39,057 nucleotides of DNA from a virus, in the IMG/VR virus record IMGVR_UViG_3300035698_018297, positions 1-39,057 of that record, one strand, 5' to 3'. Both the position numbers and the translations under genes were made by a program. Each line of letters begins with the position of its first letter. Positions within the stretch are counted from its first letter, which is position 1. Shown piece after piece: positions 29,459 through 36,118 of this stretch. The notes under the pieces are model-generated. The model searched no databases and was not told where the DNA came from. It saw nothing but the letters and a program-made list of their open reading frames with translations.

Positions 29459-29776
29459 TTGACGCTGACGATCACAAGGGACGGCGTTCGGGCGGAGATC
29501 GTGGAGGCGCAGCTTCGAGATCGTGCGAGGCTCACTCAGCTCCGCCTGAACCCGTGCCCAGGCTGCGAGCGCGTCTCGGACGTCGGTGGACTCTCGATCT
29601 CGAAAGCTCGCTATGGGCAGTTGACACTAAATCCGAACAAACCAGAGTGGAAGTGTGGCCGGCTGGTCGCCTGTGATTGCGGCTGGGCCGGCTGGGTTCC
29701 GCGAATCGTTCAGCAGGCGTCCCATCGTCCGCGCTGGCCGAAGACTTGGGTTTCGGCCGCTCCCGACCGCCCATAG
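29459..29776 (+). CDS. isolated zinc-ribbon protein S2
   Basis: A 105-aa family member outside the arrays, starting at TTG 29459 right after the previous stop. The helix VRAEIVEAQLRD spans residues 10-21, with knuckles C33/C36 and C72/C74 (CDC). QLTLNP is encoded through the AGTTGACAC 9-mer at 29619. The tail after residue 80 is basic and unstructured-looking. Confidence 0.66.
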   Translation: MTLTITRDGVRAEIVEAQLRDRARLTQLRLNPCPGCERVSDVGGLSISKARYGQLTLNPNKPEWKCGRLVACDCGWAGWVPRIVQQASHRPRWPKTWVSAAPDRP

Positions 29777-29847
29777 CCTTTTCCCAAATCCTGCACCCCC
29801 GATCCGCACCCTCTCACGCACACCCCTACACATGAGAAACTTTTTTC

Positions 29848-29876
29848 TTGACAAGGGGTTTTCCCTGTGATACCAT
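29848..29876 (+). promoter_or_regulatory. sigma70-type promoter, twin of the one at 8910
   Basis: TTGACA (29848-29853), 17 bp, TACCAT (29871-29876) with TGA before it (extended -10). The flanks resemble those of 8891-8960, including CATG...GAGAAACTT upstream and ATGTAGTTG..AGTGAGG downstream. The leader has a GGGGAA/TTCCCC hairpin at 29891-29907. Confidence 0.8.
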
Positions 29877-29938
29877 GTAGTTGAGAGTGAGGGGAAGCAG
29901 TTTCCCCGAAAACAACCACGGGACACGGGAGAGAGCAA

Positions 29939-30571
29939 ATGGCAACCACGTACTATGACACGAAAGGCATTCTGGAGCTGGCAGCGCATGTCGTCCGGCA
30001 GCAGGGCTTCGTGAGCCGGGCCGTTGTCGAAGCGGGACACGCTGGCGAGTCCACGGCCGACGCCGTGAAAGACATTCTTTACACGATGCACAAGCCTACG
30101 GCCGCCGAGCGACGCCTCGTCCGCGAGACGGTGGAGTGGGTACGCAACCTGCCCGGCGTGAACGATTACGAAAACAAGCTGAAACTCGCGATACTCGCGA
30201 ACAGCAAGATCACCGACAAGTTCGAGGCCCGCGAATTCGGTCTCGTGGTTTCAGCAGTCGGCGTCTTTCACACCCGGCAGAAGCGGGACCGGGCGCAGGC
30301 CAAGGCCGCCGCGAAAGTCGGGCCGCACATTGGGGCCATTGGCGAGCGGCTGGAACTGGCCGTGCGCGTGGTTGAGACTCGCTACGTCGAGCGGTTCGAC
30401 CTCTTCGCCTACGCCTTCGAGACGCCCAAGAAATCCCGCCTCGTGTGGCTCACTCGCGAGCAGGACGGGATCAAGAAGGGCTCGAAAGTCACGCTCACCG
30501 GGACCGTCAAGGCGCACGCCGCTTTCCAGGGTGTGCCCGAGACCCGCGTGAACCGCTGCATCGTCCAGTAG
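29939..30571 (+). CDS. hypothetical protein, early-type gene
   Basis: A 210-aa protein. The N-terminal 110 residues are helical; the C-terminal 60 residues (FAYAFETPKKSRLVWLT...GSKVTLTGTVKAHAAFQGV) look like an OB-type beta barrel, suggesting nucleic-acid binding (inference). It is the only gene directly behind a strong promoter and is followed by a stem-loop. CCACGGGACACGGGAGAGAGCAA precedes the ATG, combining two leader boxes. Confidence 0.68.
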   Translation: MATTYYDTKGILELAAHVVRQQGFVSRAVVEAGHAGESTADAVKDILYTMHKPTAAERRLVRETVEWVRNLPGVNDYENKLKLAILANSKITDKFEAREFGLVVSAVGVFHTRQKRDRAQAKAAAKVGPHIGAIGERLELAVRVVETRYVERFDLFAYAFETPKKSRLVWLTREQDGIKKGSKVTLTGTVKAHAAFQGVPETRVNRCIVQ

Positions 30572-30585
30572 CTATCAACCACCCT

Positions 30586-30635
30586 GCGCCCCCGTGAGGA
30601 TCGGGGGCGCGGGATTTCAAAAAAGGAGTCTGAGC
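30586..30635 (+). repeat. 50-bp gene-junction element
   Basis: Stem GCGCCCCCG (30586-30594), 7-nt loop, CGGGGGCGC (30602-30610), then GGGATTTCAAAAAAGGAGTC and TGAGC up to ATG 30636. It works as terminator of the upstream gene and ribosome site of the next. An inverted near-copy lies at 26089-26139. Confidence 0.78.
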
Positions 30636-30875
30636 ATGTGTGAAGCAACGAAGATTGAAAAGGTCATGGACGTGTACGAGGCAACGATGATCGCCGGAGG
30701 CGTCCACGACGCCGACGATGATCGGCAGCTCGAAGCGTGGCAGTACCTCATCGACACGGGCGTCTGTTGGACGCTCCAAGGCCGCTTCGGGCACATGGCG
30801 ACGAACCTGATCGACATGGGCCTGTGCGAGCCCGCGCAGCCCCCGATCTCCGCGCAGCCCCGAATCACTAAATAG
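30636..30875 (+). CDS. small conserved-type phage protein (IDTG..W.LQG motif)
   Basis: A 79-aa protein. IEKVMDVYEATMIAGG followed by YLIDTGVCWTLQGRFGHMA and NLIDMGLC matches a pattern I know from short early phage proteins (E..m.yE....f..LidTG..w.LQG.yg..a..Li..G). Its function is not known. It is flanked on both sides by junction elements, like an exchangeable cassette. Confidence 0.72.
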   Translation: MCEATKIEKVMDVYEATMIAGGVHDADDDRQLEAWQYLIDTGVCWTLQGRFGHMATNLIDMGLCEPAQPPISAQPRITK

Positions 30876-30881
30876 CGAACG

Positions 30882-30931
30882 CCTGCCCCCGCGAGATCGG
30901 GGGCAGGGGATTTCAAAAAAGGAGTCTGAGC
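30882..30931 (+). repeat. gene-junction element, second tandem copy
   Basis: CCTGCCCCCG (30882-30891) pairs with CGGGGGCAGG (30898-30907), then GGATTTCAAAAAAGGAGTC and TGAGC up to ATG 30932. The part from GATCGGGGGC onwards is nearly identical to the copy at 30586. Confidence 0.75.
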
Positions 30932-31396
30932 ATGGCACGCGGACAGATGAGGATGGAACTCGCCCCTGGCGACTGCTCCATTCCGGCAGCAGCCGAGCAC
31001 AGTCGGTGCGGCGGGTCGAATGACGTGAGCAACAAGGCGGCCGAGGCCATGATGGGCGGCCGGAGATTCAAACGAGCTGGCAACGGCGCAACCGAAGTGC
31101 TGGAAGAGGGGGAATTTTGGGCGCTGCGACTTCACGGCAACGCGATTGCAAGGCACAATCAGGCGACGGGGCTGATCGAGGTTCGCACGACCGGCTGGGA
31201 AACGCCGACCACGCGAAGTCTCGGCTCTGCGTTGCCGGGGATCGCGGGAATTTACTCGCACAAGTCACAGTGGTACGTCAACAACGTGAGATGGCCGACC
31301 GACGACGGGCACCAGTGGGTGCCTCTGTTCGCCTCGCGGGAGGCGTACCGAGCCTGGGAGGCCGAGAGTCGGATTCGGGAGAGCAGCACACAGTGA
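30932..31396 (+). CDS. hypothetical protein
   Basis: A 154-aa protein. After a Gly/Arg/Met-rich start, residues 60-140 look like a compact beta-rich domain with several aromatic residues (GIYSHKSQWYVNNVRW). No family recognised, although small domains of this look are common in tailed-phage early regions. The stop overlaps the GTG of the next gene. Confidence 0.65.
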   Translation: MARGQMRMELAPGDCSIPAAAEHSRCGGSNDVSNKAAEAMMGGRRFKRAGNGATEVLEEGEFWALRLHGNAIARHNQATGLIEVRTTGWETPTTRSLGSALPGIAGIYSHKSQWYVNNVRWPTDDGHQWVPLFASREAYRAWEAESRIRESSTQ

Positions 31397-31746
31397 ATTG
31401 GCGGCGCGTGAAATGCCCGCACTGCGGGCTTCGATACCGGGCGTTTCGCGCCGCCGGCCAGCTTTCGTGGTCGGACACCTACCTTGCACTCCGCCTCGCC
31501 CATGACGTGCGCGTGGCGGAGTCTGGGGACTACTCGAAGCCGCCCAACCGGCGCGGGAGCATTCTGGGGCTCATGCACCAGCACAAGCGCGCCGGTTGGG
31601 AGTACCATCTGACCGAGTGCGAAGAGCACACCCGGCTCGAAGAGTCTGAGCGCGCCGAGCGCGAAGACGTTGCTACCCGAGACCTCGCAGACTCCCTCGC
31701 AGACCTGCCCCCGAGCCCCGCCACCGACCACGACATTCCCTTTTGA
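31393..31746 (+). CDS. hypothetical protein with zinc-finger-like start
   Basis: A 117-aa protein from GTG 31393 (GTGA overlap). CPHCGLRYRAF near residues 8-18 and H..ECEEH further on could coordinate a metal. The tail is acidic and Arg-rich and ends DHDIPF. It lacks the zinc-ribbon family helix. It lies just before the terminase gene. Confidence 0.62.
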   Translation: MNWRRVKCPHCGLRYRAFRAAGQLSWSDTYLALRLAHDVRVAESGDYSKPPNRRGSILGLMHQHKRAGWEYHLTECEEHTRLEESERAEREDVATRDLADSLADLPPSPATDHDIPF

Positions 31747-31772
31747 GAGTCTGACGTGCTACCCTCCGCGTG

Positions 31773-33425
31773 ATGGAGGGGTTGGATTTTGAAAACCTGA
31801 CACCCGCGCAGCAGCGAGTCGTGATTGAGCACGTCACGAAGGGAATGTCAGCAGAGCAGGTGCTTGAAACTGCGGCGGCGCAGCGGGTTGCCCGTGCGCG
31901 CATCGCCCGCGATGACGTCAACACCTTCATTCCGTTCATCCTCCGAGACGAAGAGACCGGCGACCCGATCTCGCAAGCCCCCTACCACGTCGAGCTTCAG
32001 GACATGATCTCAACTGGAAGCCGCACGGTAGCGTGGGGCCACGTTGAGATGGGCAAAACGCAGCAGGTTTCGGTCGGGCGCCCCATCTGGGAGCTGGGCA
32101 ACAACCACGACATACGCATTGTCATTGTCCAGGCGACTCAGACTCAGGCGACGAAGATTGTCCGCACCATCGGCGACCACATTGTTCGGAACAAGTGGGT
32201 TGAGATGGTGTTTCCCGATCTGAAGCAGGGTGAGCCGTGGACCAGCTTCCAGCTCACCGTGCAGCGGTCGGGCGGTATCGTTCAGCCATCTGTGCAGGCC
32301 ATCGGCGTCCACGGGAACATTCTTGGCGCTCGTATCGACCTGCTCATCCTCGACGACATTCTGACGCAGGAAAACACCCGCACGCAGCACGGCCGCGAAG
32401 ACGTCTTCCAGTGGATTAAGTCAACTCTGCTCGGACGCCTGACGCCCGACGCCCGCGTCGTGTTCTTGGGGAATGCGTGGCATCCTGACGATTCCATGCA
32501 CAGGCTCGCGCGTGAGGGCACAAAGCCCTGGCCGCACCGACGATTCCCCGTTCGCCGTCCGGACGGCGGCACAAACTGGCCTTCGCGCTGGCCCATGACC
32601 AGAATCGAAGCGAAAGCGGCTGAATTTGGCCCCTTGGAGGCCGCCCGGCAGCTCGACTGTCAGGCGCGCTCCGAAGACGCCGCGCGCTTCAAGCGCGAGT
32701 GGGTGGACATCTCGCTCAAGCGCGGCGTGGGCCGGAAGCCGACCTATAAGCTCAAACAGCTCCCGCCGGGCTGCTTCACGTTCACAGGGGTCGATCTGGG
32801 CATCAAAAAGGGTGTGCACAACGATCAGACTGTCCTTTTTACCGGCATGGTCCACCCGAACGAGGACATCGAAGTCCTGATGGTCGAGGCCGGGCGCTGG
32901 TCGGGGCCGGAGATTATCGACCGGATTTTCGATGCGAACGCCCGGTATCACTCCCGCGTGCTCGTCGAGGACAATCAGGCGCAGGATTTTATCATTCAGT
33001 TCGCCCGACATCGGGATTTCCGTGTGCCGGTGTTCCCGTTCAACACTCGTGGGCGCGGCAAGATTGCAAACAAGCATCATCCTCAATATGGCGTGGAAGG
33101 CATCGGCGCTGAGATGGCATCCGGTCGCTGGATCATTCCGTGCGACGATCAGAGGGTTCCGGTTCCGGAAATTCAGCACTGGATTCAGGAGATGCTGTAT
33201 TACGACCCGCTCGGCCACACAGGGGACAGGCTCATGGCTTCGTGGTTTATGCGTGAGGGCGGGCGCCGCCGGTTCACGCACAGAATCAGCACGGCGACTT
33301 CCCCCTATCGCGTCGAAGACGAGAGTTTGGGCGGGCTTTTGCCGCCCAAACCCAAGCCGGTCAGTCGGCGGCAGCTTCGGGATGCGTCCGTGAAAGCTGT
33401 TTGGGACAACTTGCCCTTCGATTGA
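31773..33425 (+). CDS. terL: terminase large subunit
   Basis: A 550-aa DNA-packaging motor. The ATPase domain has a variant Walker A, WGHVEMGKTQ (near residue 88), and Walker B IDLLILDDI (near 188-196), then VFLGNAWH as the coupling motif. The nuclease domain has the RNase H-fold GVDLGIKKG with a following D (near 340), VEDNQAQDF (near 405) and GDRLMASWF as the third acidic site. It cuts concatemeric DNA and pumps it into procapsids. A GTG at 31770 directly precedes ATG 31773. No clear ribosome site is visible, so either could be used. Confidence 0.93.
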   Translation: MEGLDFENLTPAQQRVVIEHVTKGMSAEQVLETAAAQRVARARIARDDVNTFIPFILRDEETGDPISQAPYHVELQDMISTGSRTVAWGHVEMGKTQQVSVGRPIWELGNNHDIRIVIVQATQTQATKIVRTIGDHIVRNKWVEMVFPDLKQGEPWTSFQLTVQRSGGIVQPSVQAIGVHGNILGARIDLLILDDILTQENTRTQHGREDVFQWIKSTLLGRLTPDARVVFLGNAWHPDDSMHRLAREGTKPWPHRRFPVRRPDGGTNWPSRWPMTRIEAKAAEFGPLEAARQLDCQARSEDAARFKREWVDISLKRGVGRKPTYKLKQLPPGCFTFTGVDLGIKKGVHNDQTVLFTGMVHPNEDIEVLMVEAGRWSGPEIIDRIFDANARYHSRVLVEDNQAQDFIIQFARHRDFRVPVFPFNTRGRGKIANKHHPQYGVEGIGAEMASGRWIIPCDDQRVPVPEIQHWIQEMLYYDPLGHTGDRLMASWFMREGGRRRFTHRISTATSPYRVEDESLGGLLPPKPKPVSRRQLRDASVKAVWDNLPFD

Positions 33426-33482
33426 CCAGTTGCTATCATCCGGCAGTTAGGCGAGCATTCCCCTACGCGGCGGAGAGTCACA

Positions 33483-33800
33483 ATGGATGAGTTCCTGTTC
33501 AAAGATTACGCTGCTCTGGCCCAGCCTTCCAACGATACAATCATCGTCAGCAAACACGAGCTGGACGGCACAGACCCCGGAACCGTGGACCTTCTGTTCG
33601 AGGGCGCGGAGATGGGTGGTGTCAACACGATCACAGTGTCCGCGCAGCTCCCATCCGGCGCGTGGATTGCGCTGGGCTCGGCCGCAGATGGTGCTATCGT
33701 GACCAGCACCTCGCAGTTCTACCGCCTGTTCCGCGTTGTCTTCTCGGACGCGGGCGCTGACGGCAAGCTCTACTTGCGGAGCGTTCGGCGCTTCGCGTAG
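33483..33800 (+). CDS. probable small structural protein
   Basis: A 105-aa protein with a beta-sandwich pattern of alternating hydrophobic strands (TIIVSKHELDGTD, NTITVSAQL, FYRLFRVVFS). Position directly after terL suggests a virion or head protein, but no family is recognised. GGAGAG precedes the ATG. Confidence 0.62.
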   Translation: MDEFLFKDYAALAQPSNDTIIVSKHELDGTDPGTVDLLFEGAEMGGVNTITVSAQLPSGAWIALGSAADGAIVTSTSQFYRLFRVVFSDAGADGKLYLRSVRRFA

Positions 33801-33809
33801 GAGGCCCCT

Positions 33810-34481
33810 GTGGCGAATACCCGACGCACGCTGGCGGCTGACGCTGTGACAGAGGGCGCTGGCGCAGCCAGCGTTTCCTTCCCAGACGGGCTCAAATCCG
33901 ACGATATCAACGAAGTCACGGGCGCGCACGGAGTTGAGATAGATTCCGTGCTCCTGAAGGACAACGAAGTCACCGGGCGCCAAATCAACGCGGCCTACAA
34001 AATGGTCGGCTTCGGTCTGGTCACGGGGCGGGCCTACAAGATCGTCCACACCGATCTGACCGGCCCTGGTTCGAGCGTCGTGATTGAGCTGTCCATCGAC
34101 GACGGCGCAGACGTGGTGATTCTGGGTGCGCTCACGCGAGTCTCGACCGTGTTCGCGGCCCCTGGGATCTCCGCGATGACGTGGAAGCTCGGCTGGAACG
34201 ACGGCACGGCAGATCCGGCCGGCATCGCCGAAGACGACGACGGGATTCTTCTCGTGGGGGACTCGAACGGGCTCACTGACGGCGACTATCAGAAGCTCGC
34301 GGCCCACAAGGGCGTGGCGCTCGACGGGACCGGCGACCAGATCGTGCCGGGCGAGCACAACAACTTGGAGTTGACTGCAACCATCGTTGGGGACACCCTC
34401 GACGACCTCGTCGCCGGCTTGCTGTACGTCTACGTCTGGTATTTGACGCTGGGCAAGGATAGCAGCGAAGTTCCGGCCTGA
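33810..34481 (+). CDS. probable structural protein
   Basis: A 223-aa beta-rich, acidic protein, low in Cys and His, with repeated GTG/DGT/DDD turns, typical of virion decoration or tail proteins. GTG 33810 follows GGAGG by 6 nt. It is coupled to the preceding gene (9-nt gap). No family recognised. Confidence 0.65.
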   Translation: MANTRRTLAADAVTEGAGAASVSFPDGLKSDDINEVTGAHGVEIDSVLLKDNEVTGRQINAAYKMVGFGLVTGRAYKIVHTDLTGPGSSVVIELSIDDGADVVILGALTRVSTVFAAPGISAMTWKLGWNDGTADPAGIAEDDDGILLVGDSNGLTDGDYQKLAAHKGVALDGTGDQIVPGEHNNLELTATIVGDTLDDLVAGLLYVYVWYLTLGKDSSEVPA

Positions 34482-34496
34482 TCAGGAAGGTGCGAT

Positions 34497-34697
34497 ATGA
34501 GAAAAGTGCGCGCGGCTCTTTTCATGCTCGTGTTTCTCGCCGGCTGTACTAAGGTGCAGCTCACCGCTGAGCGTTCCGTGAAGTTCGCCGTCGAGGAAGA
34601 CCCCTGTGCGGTCCAAATCTACGTCGATGACGAGCTGGCGTTCGACCTCGACTCCGAGCCCGGCGTGACCTGCCCGGTGCCGCGTAGGGGGGACTGA
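34497..34697 (+). CDS. small lipoprotein
   Basis: A 66-aa protein with a basic start, hydrophobic segment and the lipobox LAGC (cleavage before C17), so it should be exported and lipid-anchored. The mature part has one more cysteine pair. It could be an outer-membrane spanin or a superinfection-exclusion lipoprotein (inference). GGAAGG precedes the ATG. The stop overlaps the next ATG by one base. Confidence 0.72.
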   Translation: MRKVRAALFMLVFLAGCTKVQLTAERSVKFAVEEDPCAVQIYVDDELAFDLDSEPGVTCPVPRRGD

Positions 34698-34996
34698 TGG
34701 AGGGGCTGAACGACCTGCTTCGCCTGCTCGTCGGCGCGGGCGTGCTCACCATCAAGAACGGACCCTCCGAGGAGCTGGCCGAGGCCCTGCTCAACCTGGG
34801 CGTAGACGCCGGGCTCGCGGAGATCCCCAACCCGCTGACGGTCGGTGGCGTCGAAATCCCGGTTGCTGAGCTGGCGAATGTGCTTCGTCCGCTCATCGGC
34901 AAGGGTATCGAGGAGCTGATCAAGGCGCTCGCGCCGGACAAGCTGGAAGTGCTCGCGAAGTCCGGTGTCGAGGTTACGTGGTCCATCAAGCCATAG
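34697..34996 (+). CDS. hypothetical helical protein
   Basis: A 99-aa Leu/Ala/Glu-rich protein of amphipathic helices with a short strand region (PLTVGGVEIPV). No cysteine. TGATG overlap with the lipoprotein gene. No family recognised. Confidence 0.62.
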   Translation: MEGLNDLLRLLVGAGVLTIKNGPSEELAEALLNLGVDAGLAEIPNPLTVGGVEIPVAELANVLRPLIGKGIEELIKALAPDKLEVLAKSGVEVTWSIKP

Positions 34997-35005
34997 GACC
35001 GCATC

Positions 35006-36082
35006 ATGCCAAATCCTGAACCTCCCTACATTCTCCCTGGTCTTCACCCGCTGTGCGTGCCCATCGACACGGTGATTCCAGACCCCGACAACGCAAACCG
35101 ACACCCTGAGAGTCAGATTCAGCAGCTCATGGCGTCCCTTTTCGAGTTCGGCCAGCACCGGCCGCTCGTGGGGCAGCGCAAGGGCGACGACATTCTCTGT
35201 CGTATCGGCAACGGGACGCTGGAGGCCGCTCAGCGACTCGGCTGGGACGTAATCGCCGTCCTACAGGTGAGCGAAGACGACACGCGAGCAATGGCTCGCG
35301 GGATTCGGGACAACACGGCGTCCTGGGGCTCGCATTTCGACGAAGGGACGCTCAGGAGCCTCCTGGCCGGCATCGACGAGGTTGAGCCGGATCTGACGGG
35401 CGTGCTCGGCTGGAATGCTGACGAGCTGGCGCAGCTCTTAGGGACCGACGAGACCGTGATCGACCCGACGCTGACCAACCCGGCCGCCCGAGTTGAGACA
35501 ACCGAGCAGATCGGGGAGCCGGGATCTCAGAAAACTGTGCTCGAAGTGCTGAAGTCGTCCGACTCGAATGAGTGGTACACCCCGGCCAAAATCACCGACG
35601 CGGCGCGGAAGGTCATGGGCGGCATCGACCTCGATCCGGCGTCGTCGGAGCAGGCCAACAGCATCGTGCGCGCAGGGCGGTTCTTTTCCGAGGATGACGA
35701 CGGCTTCGACCAAGATTGGACCGGAAACGTGTGGCTGAACCCGCCCTACGGCAAGGACGAAGATCACAAAAGCAATGCCGCTCGGTGGGCTCACAGACTC
35801 ATCGAGCAGTACGAAGACGGGGCCGCTCAGCAGGCGTGCCTGCTCGTGAACGGCTCGTTTGGCTACAAGTGGTTCCGGCCGCTGTGGCAATTCCCGATCT
35901 GCTTCTTCTACGACCGAATCGCCTTCGACTGCCCAGTTGACTCTGAAAACCAAAATCGGCCGACGCATTCAAACGTGGTAGTCTACATGGGCGACAACGT
36001 AGAGGGCTTTGTCGAAGCCTTCCAAGAGTTCGGCCGGGTTGTCGTGCCCGCTGGCCGACTGGCGGAAGCCGTTTCGGTGTGA
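35006..36082 (+). CDS. ParB-like domain fused to phage-type DNA adenine methyltransferase
   Basis: A 358-aa fusion. Residues about 1-110 have the ParB/Srx nuclease-fold pattern (VIPDPDNANRHPESQIQQL, IGNGTLEAAQRLG, VSEDDTRAMARGIRDN). Residues about 188-350 match the phage Dam-type N6-adenine methyltransferase family: EWYTPAKITDAARKVMGGID, LDPAS, and the catalytic NPPY at about 245-248. It would modify adenines in phage DNA, possibly against restriction. The target site cannot be read from sequence. A central linker (155-185) joins the two domains. Confidence 0.85.
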   Translation: MPNPEPPYILPGLHPLCVPIDTVIPDPDNANRHPESQIQQLMASLFEFGQHRPLVGQRKGDDILCRIGNGTLEAAQRLGWDVIAVLQVSEDDTRAMARGIRDNTASWGSHFDEGTLRSLLAGIDEVEPDLTGVLGWNADELAQLLGTDETVIDPTLTNPAARVETTEQIGEPGSQKTVLEVLKSSDSNEWYTPAKITDAARKVMGGIDLDPASSEQANSIVRAGRFFSEDDDGFDQDWTGNVWLNPPYGKDEDHKSNAARWAHRLIEQYEDGAAQQACLLVNGSFGYKWFRPLWQFPICFFYDRIAFDCPVDSENQNRPTHSNVVVYMGDNVEGFVEAFQEFGRVVVPAGRLAEAVSV

Positions 36083-36118
36083 TATTCCCTTCTGTGTTGA
36101 TACGAACGGAGTTTCGGC

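Noticed and set aside
32421-33281. Minus-strand frame of 286 codons
   Set aside because: Antisense shadow of the terminase nuclease domain.
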